Assembly (NCBI RefSeq): GCF_017468685.1
Contig: NZ_JAFUHT010000049.1
Location: 1 to 56,222, forward strand
Length of the DNA: 56,222 nucleotides
Origin: Methanobrevibacter sp.
GTDB taxonomy: Archaea; Methanobacteriota; Methanobacteria; Methanobacteriales; Methanobacteriaceae
Direction: 5' to 3'
Part shown: piece by piece, positions 16,951 to 26,013 of the stretch
Layout of the letters: each line of letters opens with the position of its first letter
How positions within the stretch are numbered: the first letter of the stretch is position 1
Notes under the pieces: generated by a model
Databases searched by the model: none
Seen by the model: only the letters and a program-made list of their open reading frames with translations
Told to the model about the DNA's origin: nothing
Program-made: the position numbers and the translations under genes

Positions 16951-17349
16951 ATGGCAAGACCAGAATGGGTAACTTATAGTGATGAAGAAATTGAAGAAAT
17001 GATTTTAAAATTCAACAGAGAAGGTAAAAGTACTTCCGAAATCGGTATTATCTTAAGAGACCAATACGGAATTCCATCAGTTAAAGATGTGACCGGTGAA
17101 AGAATCACCCAAATCTTAAAAAGAAATGATCAAGCTGGTGAATACCCAGAAGACTTATTAAACTTAATCAAAAGAGCTGTAAACATCAGAGACCACTTAG
17201 AAGAAAATCCTAAAGATTTACACTCTAAAAGAGGATTAACTATCATTGAAGCAAGAATCAGAAAATTAGCTTCTTACTATGTAAGTGAAGGCGAATTACC
17301 TGAAGGATGGAGATATAATCCAAAAGAAGCAGCACTCCTTGTTAAATAG
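16951..17349 (+). CDS. rps15: 30S ribosomal protein S15 (uS15)
   Basis: The 132-residue archaeal/eukaryotic-type uS15 with its N-terminal extension ([17 protein letters not shown]), then [18 protein letters not shown] and the helical rRNA-binding part [26 protein letters not shown]. It binds the central domain of 16S rRNA during small-subunit assembly. AGAGGTTTAT precedes the ATG. The recJ-like gene starts inside its 3' end, so the two are cotranscribed. Confidence 0.97.
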   Translation: MARPEWVTYSDEEIEEMILKFNREGKSTSEIGIILRDQYGIPSVKDVTGERITQILKRNDQAGEYPEDLLNLIKRAVNIRDHLEENPKDLHSKRGLTIIEARIRKLASYYVSEGELPEGWRYNPKEAALLVK

Positions 17350-18673
17350 GGCTAGTGAAGCTACCAGTATGCTCAAAGAGCATATTGAAAATGATAGTGT
17401 TATAAGATTAATTTCTCATAACGATGCTGATGGTATATCAGCTGCAGCAGTTATAGCCAATGCTTTAGCTGAGGAAGATGTTCAGTTCCACACAACAATT
17501 ATTCCACGGTTAAAGGAAGATATAGTAAATCAACTCAGGTCAGAGAAATATGATTTATTTATCTTCTCAGATATGGGTAGTCCATTTATTAAGGAATTTA
17601 ACACATATAAGCATGATGTTATAGTTGCTGACCACCACCAAGTGGACGATACTGCTTCTGAAAGCAATGTGGTCCACATCAACCCTCATTTGTTTGAAAT
17701 TGATGGGAGTCGTGATTTATGCGGAGCAGGTTCAGCTTATCTTGCCGTGCGTGATTTGGACAAAAAGCATCTTGCTTATTTTGCTCTTGTAGGTGCATTT
17801 GGTGATATGCAAGGCCAAGATGGTTTTACCGGTGTCAATCAGTTGATTTTAAATGATGCACTTGAAAGTGGTACAGTTGAAGTTCATGAAGGATTAAAGA
17901 TTGTATCTAAAGCTTCTGAACCTATTTTCAAATCTTTAGCTTACACTTTTTCACCGCCACTGCCAGGGATAAGTGGGGATTTGGAAGGTTCTCAGGAATT
18001 TCTTGAAAGAATGAATTTGTCTTATGGAATCAAGTTCACAGATATGGAAGATGAAGAAAAGGACCTTCTTAAAGACGCGCTTATGGAAATCAATCCGGAA
18101 ATTTTCGGTGATTGTTATACAGTTCCGAAAGAAACTCCATTATTGCGTGACTTGGAGGAGTATTCTTATATCCTTGATGCTTGTGGTAAAAACAAAAAAC
18201 AGGGTTTAGGTTTAAGTATTGCACTTGGAGAACGTGACCAGGCATTGGATGCTGCTTTAAGACTTCAACGCCAATATCGTGACCAAATAGTAAAAGGTCT
18301 TGAATGGATTAAACGCGAAGGTGCCCAACAATTAAATGCCATCCAGTATTTATATTCTGAGGATAAGGTTTTAAAATCTGTAATGGGTACAATTGCAAGT
18401 ATTGGATTGTCTGTTAAATTATTAGATGATTCAAAACCTGTCATTGGAATGTCTAGACTTCACAAGGACATTAAAATATCTGGCAGAACCACCCGTGATA
18501 TGGTGGCAAATGGAGTTAATTTGGGCAAAGCCCTTAAAGATTCATCAAATAACTTTATGGGAACTGGCGGAGGTCATGACATTGCAGCCGGTGCAATGAT
18601 ACCATATGAAGCAAAAGATCAATTCCTGCACTTAGTGGATGAGATGGTTGAATATCAATTAAATAATGATTAA
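17339..18673 (+). CDS. RecJ-like single-stranded DNA exonuclease, DHH superfamily
   Basis: An archaeal RecJ/GAN-type phosphoesterase of about 444 residues. The Mn-binding motifs are seen in order: [23 protein letters not shown] and the C-terminal DHHA1 signature [13 protein letters not shown]. Archaeal homologues degrade single-stranded DNA or RNA and some associate with GINS at the replication fork. The start is uncertain. TTG 17339 gives [16 protein letters not shown], the pattern of homologues, and overlaps rps15 by 11 bases. ATG 17369 is the alternative; the frame is open back to 17285 inside rps15. The acnX gene follows directly. Confidence 0.9.
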   Translation: MLNRASEATSMLKEHIENDSVIRLISHNDADGISAAAVIANALAEEDVQFHTTIIPRLKEDIVNQLRSEKYDLFIFSDMGSPFIKEFNTYKHDVIVADHHQVDDTASESNVVHINPHLFEIDGSRDLCGAGSAYLAVRDLDKKHLAYFALVGAFGDMQGQDGFTGVNQLILNDALESGTVEVHEGLKIVSKASEPIFKSLAYTFSPPLPGISGDLEGSQEFLERMNLSYGIKFTDMEDEEKDLLKDALMEINPEIFGDCYTVPKETPLLRDLEEYSYILDACGKNKKQGLGLSIALGERDQALDAALRLQRQYRDQIVKGLEWIKREGAQQLNAIQYLYSEDKVLKSVMGTIASIGLSVKLLDDSKPVIGMSRLHKDIKISGRTTRDMVANGVNLGKALKDSSNNFMGTGGGHDIAAGAMIPYEAKDQFLHLVDEMVEYQLNND

Positions 18674-18674
18674 C

Positions 18675-19862
18675 ATGTATTTGACAAAAGAAGAACAAGA
18701 AATGTGTGATGGTGAATATGGAGAAACCATCCGTAAAAGTATGGATATTTTAGTGGCATTGGGTGATATTTACGGTGCTTCTAAACTGGTTGACATTACT
18801 TCAGCACAGGTATCTGGTGTTTCTTATAAAACAATTGGAGAAGCAGGTCTTGAATACTTGCAGGATCTGGCGCAGGATGGAAGTGGAAAAGCAACTATTA
18901 ATGCTTCACTGAATCCTCCAGGCACTGATTTGGACAATTGGAAGGAGTTGGGTTTTCCAGAATACTTTGCAATTAAGCAGAATGAGATTGTAGATGCTTA
19001 TGCCAATCTGGGAATTGCGAAAACATGTACATGTACTCCTTATTTGGTTGGTAATGTTCCAAGATTTAGAGACCATGTGTCATGGTCCGAATCATCTGCT
19101 GTAGCCTATGTCAATTCTGTAATTGGTGCTCGCAGTAATCGTGAAGGCGGTCCGGCAGCTCTTGCAGCAGCTATTGTTGGAAAAACTCCGCTTTATGGAT
19201 TCCATCTAGATCAGAACCGTAAAGCTAATTTGGTTGTTGATGTTACAACTGAATTGTCTGGTGCAGATTTTGGAGCATTAGGTTATATAATAGGTAAATT
19301 TGTTGGAGGAGGAATACCTTACTTTAAACTCCAGAACACTCCAAATAATAACAATTTAAAAACTTTGGGAGCGGCACTGGCATCCTCAGGTTCTGTTGCA
19401 CTTTATCATGTTGAAGATGTAACTCCTGAATTTAATAATAATCATGTTGAAGAAATTGAGGATATAATGTTCATAACTGATAAGGAAATTACTGAAACTC
19501 GTGAATCATTAACTACAACTGATAAGGAAATTGATTTAGTTTGTTTAGGTTGTCCTCATGCATCACTTGAAGAAATTAAGGAAGTTGCATCTGTTGTTAA
19601 AGGTAAAACTATTAAAAATAAGCTATGGATTTGCACATCTGTTAGTGTAAAGGCTACTGCTGATAGGATGGGTTACACTCAAATAATCGAAGCTGCAGGT
19701 GGAAATATTGTGTGTGACACTTGTATGGTTGTGGCTCCAATTGAAGAGATGGGCTTTGAAGTAATTGGAGTAAACTCTGCAAAGGCAGCAAATTATGTTC
19801 CGTCTATGTGCGGTCTTGATGTTGTATATGGAGACGTAGAAAATCTTATTCAGTTTGAATAA
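18675..19862 (+). CDS. Phosphomevalonate dehydratase large subunit (aconitase X family)
   Basis: AcnX proteins of archaea dehydrate phosphomevalonate to trans-anhydromevalonate phosphate in the modified mevalonate pathway, giving isoprenoid lipids. The 395-residue protein shows the family pattern: [15 protein letters not shown] at the N-terminus, [14 protein letters not shown], the Cys-containing [11 protein letters not shown] (iron-sulfur ligand region), [28 protein letters not shown], and [15 protein letters not shown] plus CDTCMVV toward the end. The small swivel subunit is not in this window. I use ATG 18675, preceded by ATGATTAAC in the usual SD geometry; ATG 18666 overlaps the recJ stop. 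Confidence 0.9.
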   Translation: MYLTKEEQEMCDGEYGETIRKSMDILVALGDIYGASKLVDITSAQVSGVSYKTIGEAGLEYLQDLAQDGSGKATINASLNPPGTDLDNWKELGFPEYFAIKQNEIVDAYANLGIAKTCTCTPYLVGNVPRFRDHVSWSESSAVAYVNSVIGARSNREGGPAALAAAIVGKTPLYGFHLDQNRKANLVVDVTTELSGADFGALGYIIGKFVGGGIPYFKLQNTPNNNNLKTLGAALASSGSVALYHVEDVTPEFNNNHVEEIEDIMFITDKEITETRESLTTTDKEIDLVCLGCPHASLEEIKEVASVVKGKTIKNKLWICTSVSVKATADRMGYTQIIEAAGGNIVCDTCMVVAPIEEMGFEVIGVNSAKAANYVPSMCGLDVVYGDVENLIQFE

Positions 19863-19999
19863 GGTTTTAATTTCTTTTTTTCTAATTTTTAATTAATTTT
19901 ATTTTTTTATATAATTTTTCATTTAATCAGTTTTTCCAAAACATTAAATTTAATAAAATCTATAAATTATACTAATAGAATTTTAGAGGATGCTTTTTT

Positions 20000-21385
20000 A
20001 TGAATTATTTAGTTGTTGGTGCTGGAAATGCTAGTAGGCCTGTTGCAAGATTGCTTAACTATTTAGGTCATGATGTTGTTATAACTGATTTAAAAGATAT
20101 TTCAGAGTTTAAAATTGAATTCCAGCGAAGCTTAATTGAAATGGAAAAGGAAGGCGTTACATTAGACATGGCCAATAAAAATCCGTCTGTTGATGGTTTT
20201 GATGCTGTTTATATGCCTCCTACTTTACCTGACTCTGCACCAATAGCTAAAATGATTAAAAATTCAGATTTAAAAGTATTGTCTAATGAAGAATTCTCAA
20301 CAATCGTCAATGATTTAATTCCAGTTGATATAATCGGTATAACTGGTACAATGGGTAAGACAACAACTACATATATTACAACAAGTTTATTTAAGCAGGC
20401 AGGTTACAATGTTTGGTCTTGCTCCTCATTAGTAAATAATCTGGTCAGTGAAGCTATTATTGAGGGTATTGTTAAAGGCAGGGCTGATAATTGTGACATT
20501 GCAATTTTTGAACTTCCTCATGGAACTATCGGTCTTTTGGATAGATTGGATATAAAGATTGGTCTTTTAACTAATATTGCTGAAGATCACTTGTCTGAAT
20601 TTGGCGGTTCCTTGGAGCTTTATCAGCAAAGAAAATTAATCCTGGAAAGTATGAGTGAAACATTCATCGCAAACCGCTCCTGCTTTGATATCATAAATCC
20701 TAAAAGAGGCGATGCATTATATTATGCTTTGGATGAAAATGTTGATTTTAAAGGCATCATCGGTGATGAATCTTTAACCATAGAACATGGTGGAGAATCT
20801 TTCACAACACCCTTCTACATGATGAGCTACTTTTTTGAAAACTCAGTTGCTGCCAGTGCAATAGCTTTAACGTATGGTGTTAAAAAAGAGGATATTATTG
20901 ATGCATTAACTGATTTTAAAGGTTTACCTGCACACATGGATGATGTAGGTATCTATAATGGAAGAAAAGTCATATTGGATTCAGCATTTTTATACGATGG
21001 GATGAAAATCACACTTGATTACTTTAAGGATGAAAGCGTAGTGCTGTTCTTGGACCATTTTGACACACTGTCTGTGAGAGACAAGGCAGAAGTTGGTCAG
21101 CTTGTAAGCAATTATAATTTAAAATGTGTAATAGCCAGTGGTTTTAATGAAGTAACACAAACTGTTGAAATCGAAGCAGCACAAGAAATCCTTGATGCAA
21201 TAACAAATCCTGATATCGAAAAAGTAGCAGTTGATGACATTGAAATTGCTGCCCAAGAGACATTCAAATACTCAAAACCGGGAGACATTATATTGCACAT
21301 GGGACCACTTATAGCATATGACAGACTGACTACTGTGGATAAGATTATGAAAGGACTTGAAAAAGGGGTTAAAAAATATGAATAA
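20000..21385 (+). CDS. Mur ligase family protein (MurD-like), probable pseudomurein peptide ligase or F430 synthetase
   Basis: A 461-residue ATP-dependent amide ligase. Residues 1-~95 form a Rossmann-like N-terminal domain (NYLVVGAGNASRPVARLLNY). The central ATPase has the P-loop GITGTMGKTTTTY near residue 114, the conserved LTNIAEDHLSEFGG, and the carbamate-lysine segment YQQRKLIL. A C-terminal domain starts at about residue 300. In Methanobacteriales this fold is used by pseudomurein peptide ligases and by CfbE (coenzyme F430 synthetase); sequence alone does not separate these for me. AGAGGATG serves as SD. It overlaps the next Mur ligase gene by 8 bases, so they are made together, which favours one pathway. 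Confidence 0.75.
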   Translation: MNYLVVGAGNASRPVARLLNYLGHDVVITDLKDISEFKIEFQRSLIEMEKEGVTLDMANKNPSVDGFDAVYMPPTLPDSAPIAKMIKNSDLKVLSNEEFSTIVNDLIPVDIIGITGTMGKTTTTYITTSLFKQAGYNVWSCSSLVNNLVSEAIIEGIVKGRADNCDIAIFELPHGTIGLLDRLDIKIGLLTNIAEDHLSEFGGSLELYQQRKLILESMSETFIANRSCFDIINPKRGDALYYALDENVDFKGIIGDESLTIEHGGESFTTPFYMMSYFFENSVAASAIALTYGVKKEDIIDALTDFKGLPAHMDDVGIYNGRKVILDSAFLYDGMKITLDYFKDESVVLFLDHFDTLSVRDKAEVGQLVSNYNLKCVIASGFNEVTQTVEIEAAQEILDAITNPDIEKVAVDDIEIAAQETFKYSKPGDIILHMGPLIAYDRLTTVDKIMKGLEKGVKKYE

Positions 21386-22886
21386 AAATAAAACCTTTGG
21401 AGTTATAGGTGTTTGCGGAGCAAACGGTAATTTAATAGCAAGAATACTAAAACAAAGAGGGTATAATGTTGTTGGAACAGACATAACATTCAAAAAAGAC
21501 TGCCGATTTTCAAAATCTCTCGAAGGCTATGACATTGAAGTGTTTTATGGTCAAACACCTGAAGCTTTCTTTAAAAAAGTTGATTATATTATCCCACCAT
21601 TAAGTCTATCAAAAGATTCCGAATTATTAAAAAATTGTGAAAAGCCAATTTTGACATTGTCTGAAGTAATTGATATGATAAAACCTGAAAAACCAGTATT
21701 TGGAATTACAGGAACCAACGGTAAAACAACCTCCACAACTCTTCTTAAAAAGATTGCATATGATAACGGAATAAAACCATGTGAGCATGAACTTGAAGGC
21801 ATGCAGGGAAATGCAGAGTTCATTCCAATCCTGCAGTCCAGACTCAATGGGGATGTTGGAATTTTAGAAGTCGGAACATTCGGAGTTCCGGGAACTGTCG
21901 GAAGAATTGTTAAAAATACTGAAATGTCCGGCGGTTTAATAACTAACATTACACCTGACCATTTAAATGACCTTGGAAGCTTTATGGATTATGCCAATGT
22001 AAAAGGGGAATTCATTGAAGAGCTTGGATTGGGTCAGCTAATCGTAAATGGTCATGATCCGACAATAATGGGACTTTTACGTGAACTGGACTTTAAAGGG
22101 GAAGTAATCACATTCGGAGTGGATGAGCTGCCGGATTCAATTGGGATGAAAGAATGTGTCTGTGGGCGTGAAGTGGCCGTAAAAGAAATAATTTCAGGTT
22201 GCGGATACTATTTCTGTCAATGCGGTGTAACAACACCACAAGTGGACTACATTGCAACAAATGTTGACTTGCCAAATCGTACATTTGACCTGCACACTCC
22301 AACAGAAAAATTAACAGTGAAAATGGGTGTTGACGGTCTTCACAATGTTTATAATCTGACTGGAGTAATCATTGCCGCACACAAGTTTTTAGATTTGCCT
22401 TATGATAAGATATTACCTACAATTGCAAGTTTCACTGGTGTAAGTGGAAGAATGGAGGAAGTTGGTAAAGTAAAAGGCAAAGATATTTTTGTTGATTATG
22501 CACATAATCCTGCAGGTGTTGAAACTGTATTAAAAGAGTTTAAAAAATTATTTGGAGATTTTACAACAGTTATCACAGTTTCATCAGAATCAGGATACAG
22601 AGGAGATATCGATATATTTAACAGCGTTCTCAAATTCTCAAAGTTCATAGTGCCTGCTTCTGTTGCTTCTCAAAAGATTGCAGTTGAAAAATTAAAATCC
22701 AATCCTAAACTAAATGATAGAATCTTTTTAAACCATGTTGACGATTTTGTTAAAACTTCTACATTAGGTGCATCTGAAGAGGAAGTCCGTGATGGATTAA
22801 GAAAGGCATTAAATCTGGATTGTGAAATGGTAATTGCAATCGGTGAGGCTGCAACCAAATTTAAATCTATTGTTTTTGACTTGTAA
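21378..22886 (+). CDS. Mur ligase family protein with a five-cysteine insertion, probable pseudomurein peptide ligase
   Basis: A 502-residue MurE/F-like ligase. It has an N-terminal Rossmann segment (GVIGVCGANGNLIARIL), P-loop GITGTNGKTTSTTLL near residue 111, EVGTFGVPGTVGRI, TNITPDHLNDLGSFMDYANVK, and the C-terminal domain signature SGRMEEVG...VDYAHNPAGVETVL. Between domains is an insertion with Cys260-x-Cys262, Cys275-x4-Cys280-x-Cys282, likely a structural zinc or metal knuckle. Bacterial Mur ligases lack it. I use ATG 21378 rather than the TTG at 21357. It overlaps the preceding ligase by 8 bases. Role in stem-peptide assembly is inferred from fold and organism. Confidence 0.78.
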   Translation: MNKNKTFGVIGVCGANGNLIARILKQRGYNVVGTDITFKKDCRFSKSLEGYDIEVFYGQTPEAFFKKVDYIIPPLSLSKDSELLKNCEKPILTLSEVIDMIKPEKPVFGITGTNGKTTSTTLLKKIAYDNGIKPCEHELEGMQGNAEFIPILQSRLNGDVGILEVGTFGVPGTVGRIVKNTEMSGGLITNITPDHLNDLGSFMDYANVKGEFIEELGLGQLIVNGHDPTIMGLLRELDFKGEVITFGVDELPDSIGMKECVCGREVAVKEIISGCGYYFCQCGVTTPQVDYIATNVDLPNRTFDLHTPTEKLTVKMGVDGLHNVYNLTGVIIAAHKFLDLPYDKILPTIASFTGVSGRMEEVGKVKGKDIFVDYAHNPAGVETVLKEFKKLFGDFTTVITVSSESGYRGDIDIFNSVLKFSKFIVPASVASQKIAVEKLKSNPKLNDRIFLNHVDDFVKTSTLGASEEEVRDGLRKALNLDCEMVIAIGEAATKFKSIVFDL

Positions 22887-22943
22887 TACTTTTCAAATGC
22901 TCTCTCTTAACCTTTTTAAATAATGTTAAATACATATGATACT

Positions 22944-25262
22944 ATGGCTAGCTACATTAATCATCCACTACTCAAAAAAGATGCAATCGAATCAAGATTA
23001 TATCAGCAGATTCTTGCGGGAGATGTATTAAAGAAAGGAAATACTATGGTAGTTGCACCTACTGCTTTAGGTAAAACAATCGTAGCAATACTTGTAGCAG
23101 CAGACAGATTAAACAAAGTCAAAAACTCAAAAGTACTTGTTTTGGCACCTTCCAAACCATTGGCCATTCAGCATGAGGAAAGCTTTAAGGAATTCATCAC
23201 ATTGCCATGCACTTCAATTACAGGAGCTGTCAAAACTGATGAACGTGTTAAAAGATGGGAAGAGTCAAGAATAATTTCAGCAACACCACAAACAGTTGAA
23301 TCAGACCTGTTGAATGGCAGGTACGATTTAAGCAATGTGTCATTGATAGTATTTGATGAATGCCATCATGGGGTTGGATCATATTCATATGTTTATTTGG
23401 CATCAAGATATGTTCAGGAATCCAATTTCAATCTTATTTTAGGCCTTACAGCTTCTCCAGGTTCGGATAAGTATAAAATCAAGGAAGTTTGTGAAAACCT
23501 TTATATTCAAAATATCGTGGTTAAAACTGAAGATGATGCTGATGTTAAGCCTTATTTTAATCCGGTAGAAATTGAATGGGTTAAAATCAAGATGAGCAGT
23601 GAACTCCAAAAAATTAAGGAAAATATCGACAAAGCACTTAAGATAAGACTTAAAGCCTTAAAGAATATGGGTATTATTAAAACAGTTTCAGTTACAAAAG
23701 TTGATATTTTAAAGGCAAGAGGCAGAGTTCAAGGGGAAATTGCTCGCTCGGCCAATCCTGATAAGGATTTGTTTCAGGCAATATCTATTTTAAGTGCAGT
23801 AATTAATGTTCAGCATGCTCAGGAGCTGATTGAAACTCAAGGGGTTCAAACATTCAATAAATATATTGACCGTTTGCGTAAAAAGAAAACAAAAGCTGCT
23901 AAATCATTGATGTGGGATGAAAATTTTTCCCGTGCAATATCTCTTGCTAAAAAAGCTGAGCATCATGGATGGGAGCATCCGAAACTCAGGGAAGTCACTA
24001 AAATCTTAAAGCAGGAATTAGGTGACAATGGTCAGACTAAATTAACCACTTCCAGATTTGATGATAAAAGCGATGAATCAGCATCCAAAGTAATTGTATT
24101 TACACAATATCGTGACACACTTGAAATGATTCATCAAAAGCTTGAAAAAGAGGGAATCAAATCAGCTAAATTCTTTGGTCAGGCTTCCAAGGATGGTGAA
24201 AAAGGCCTTACACAAAAACAGCAAAAGGCTATAATAAAATCCTTTAGAATGGGAGAATATGATGTATTATTGTCAACAAGTGTGGCTGAAGAGGGTATTG
24301 ACATACCTGCAGTTGATCTGGTAGTGTTATATGAGCCGGTACCTTCTGAAGTACGTATGATTCAAAGAAGAGGCAGAACCGGTCGTAAAAGAACTGGACG
24401 AGTAAAAGTGTTAATTACAGAAGGAACACGTGATGAAGGTTATTACTGGTCAAGTATGCGCAAGGAAGACAGGATGAAAAATCAGTTAATTGATCCTGAC
24501 GTTCTGGAGGAATTGAATGCCTCTGCAATCGAGAGAATGGAAAATCAAAAAAACATTAAGGTTGTTGAAAGGCCAAAAGAGGAAAATGATTTTCCAATTG
24601 TTTATGCTGATTCACGTGAAGGCAATTCTAAGGTTATAAGACATTTGAGTGAAATGGAAATAGATGTCAAGGTTCGCTCCATGGCTGTTGCAGATTATCA
24701 GGTAAGCGATGAGGTGGCAATTGAGAGAAAAACTGCTAAGGATTTTGTTGACTCAATAGTTGATAAAAGATTATTCAAGCAGGCCAAGGAACTGTCTGAA
24801 GAGTTCAAGCATCCTATTTTAATTCTTGAAGGAGATGATTTATTTACTGGTTTTATTAATCCGAATGCCATTCGGGGGTCTATGGCATCAATAGCAATTG
24901 ATTTTGGAATTAGTATTCTTCCAACAAGAAATGCACAGGATACTGCAGCTATGATTAAACGGATTGCAGTTCGTGAACAGAATGGTGAGAGAACTCCTAT
25001 TCAGATTCGTACAGATAAAAAACCGGTCAGCTTGATGGAGCAGCAATTGTTTATCATCGAATCCCTACCGAATATTGGGCCGGTCAATGCTAAAAATTTA
25101 TTGAAACACTTTGGTAGTGTCGATAAAGTACTTAATGCTTCCGAAACTCAGCTTCAGGAAGTTGAAGGTATCGGTAAAAAAACAGCTCATGACATTAGAA
25201 AGGTAATTGAGTCCAAATATCTGTATTTTGAAAAGGAAATTAAGGAAAAAAAACTTCTTTAG
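22944..25262 (+). CDS. hef: Hef: XPF-family helicase/fork-structure-specific nuclease
   Basis: Hef processes stalled replication forks: the N-terminal SF2 helicase resembles FANCM and the C-terminal half is an XPF/Mus81 nuclease. Helicase motifs are seen: Walker A APTALGKT near residue 38, DECH near 138, and QRRGRTGR near 474. The ERCC4 nuclease follows (YADSREGNSKVIRHL, then VAIERKTAKDFVDS with the catalytic E-R-K) and a tandem helix-hairpin-helix (LPNIGPVNAKNLL, VEGIGKKTAHDI). Full length ~772 residues. ATG 22944 (MASYINHPLL) matches homologues, and a TATA-like TTTTTAAATA lies ~26 bases upstream; the alternative ATG is 22923. The 3' end overlaps the convergent isomerase gene by 4 bases. Confidence 0.95.
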   Translation: MASYINHPLLKKDAIESRLYQQILAGDVLKKGNTMVVAPTALGKTIVAILVAADRLNKVKNSKVLVLAPSKPLAIQHEESFKEFITLPCTSITGAVKTDERVKRWEESRIISATPQTVESDLLNGRYDLSNVSLIVFDECHHGVGSYSYVYLASRYVQESNFNLILGLTASPGSDKYKIKEVCENLYIQNIVVKTEDDADVKPYFNPVEIEWVKIKMSSELQKIKENIDKALKIRLKALKNMGIIKTVSVTKVDILKARGRVQGEIARSANPDKDLFQAISILSAVINVQHAQELIETQGVQTFNKYIDRLRKKKTKAAKSLMWDENFSRAISLAKKAEHHGWEHPKLREVTKILKQELGDNGQTKLTTSRFDDKSDESASKVIVFTQYRDTLEMIHQKLEKEGIKSAKFFGQASKDGEKGLTQKQQKAIIKSFRMGEYDVLLSTSVAEEGIDIPAVDLVVLYEPVPSEVRMIQRRGRTGRKRTGRVKVLITEGTRDEGYYWSSMRKEDRMKNQLIDPDVLEELNASAIERMENQKNIKVVERPKEENDFPIVYADSREGNSKVIRHLSEMEIDVKVRSMAVADYQVSDEVAIERKTAKDFVDSIVDKRLFKQAKELSEEFKHPILILEGDDLFTGFINPNAIRGSMASIAIDFGISILPTRNAQDTAAMIKRIAVREQNGERTPIQIRTDKKPVSLMEQQLFIIESLPNIGPVNAKNLLKHFGSVDKVLNASETQLQEVEGIGKKTAHDIRKVIESKYLYFEKEIKEKKLL

Positions 25263-25267
25263 AAGTT
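25252..25267. terminator. Bidirectional terminator shared by hef and the convergent isomerase gene
   Basis: The palindrome AACTTCT-TT-AGAAGTT contains both stop codons and has T-rich sequence on each side for each direction. Confidence 0.65.
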
Positions 25268-26008
25268 CTTTTTCATATAATCATAACTTTTTTTGATGGA
25301 ATCGTAGTCATTTACTTCGAGTATGTAGATGCCATTGAAGTTTTTACTCTCTAAAGTGTTGACTATATCATTTAATTTAATTGAGCCTTCACCTAATGGT
25401 AGGTGTGCATCATCATCACCAAAATTATCATGGATATGTATGTGTTTAATTGAATCAAAAATCATCTCGTCTGGGGAAAATCCTGCATGGTTTGCATGAC
25501 CGATATCTAGTGTCATATAAAGTCCGTTATTTTCAAGAAATTCATTCAGTTCAACCATGTCACTGAAAAGCATGCTTGGGAAATTTGGCATATTCTCAAA
25601 AGTGGTCAATACGCCTAAATCCTCACCATACTTGCCAAGTTCAATCATAGATTCTTTTGCAAAAGCATTGACTTCATTTTTAAAGAACTTGTTTGGAAGA
25701 AATGATGTAACTCCCGGATGAATCACGACTGCTTCAGCATCAATTTCATTTGCAAGGTCTATTGACTTTTTAATCTGTTTTAGACTGTTCAGTCTGGACT
25801 CATCCTGAAGACTTGCAATATTGACATCCATGAATGGTGCATGAATTGAATATTTTAAATCAAAACTTTCCAGCATGTCGGAAGTTATATTTTCACAAGG
25901 GTATTGATGGACCAGTTCGGCATAATCCAATCCTAAAGTTTCAATGTATTCCAGTGTATTTTCCAAACTGTATTCTATTCCGGCTAGTGTTGATGCTCCA
26001 ATTTTCAT
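25259..26008 (-). CDS. Sugar phosphate isomerase/epimerase-like TIM barrel (AP endonuclease family 2)
   Basis: A 249-residue xylose-isomerase-like TIM barrel. It has strand-end motifs with metal ligands: IHPGV, TFENMP (Glu), TLDIGHANHAG (Asp/His), IKHIHIHDNFGDDDAHLPLGEGSI and a C-terminal LEVND. These are typical of the AP_endonuc_2 superfamily, which includes sugar isomerases, epimerases and Nfo-type nucleases. It lacks the full zinc set and length of Nfo, so a sugar isomerase or epimerase is likelier; substrate unknown. ATG 26008 is chosen because TGTGAT lies 4 bases before it. It is last in the hisS-hisI-PINA operon. Confidence 0.8.
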   Translation of the reverse strand: MKIGASTLAGIEYSLENTLEYIETLGLDYAELVHQYPCENITSDMLESFDLKYSIHAPFMDVNIASLQDESRLNSLKQIKKSIDLANEIDAEAVVIHPGVTSFLPNKFFKNEVNAFAKESMIELGKYGEDLGVLTTFENMPNFPSMLFSDMVELNEFLENNGLYMTLDIGHANHAGFSPDEMIFDSIKHIHIHDNFGDDDAHLPLGEGSIKLNDIVNTLESKNFNGIYILEVNDYDSIKKSYDYMKKNF

Positions 26009-26013
26009 ATTAA

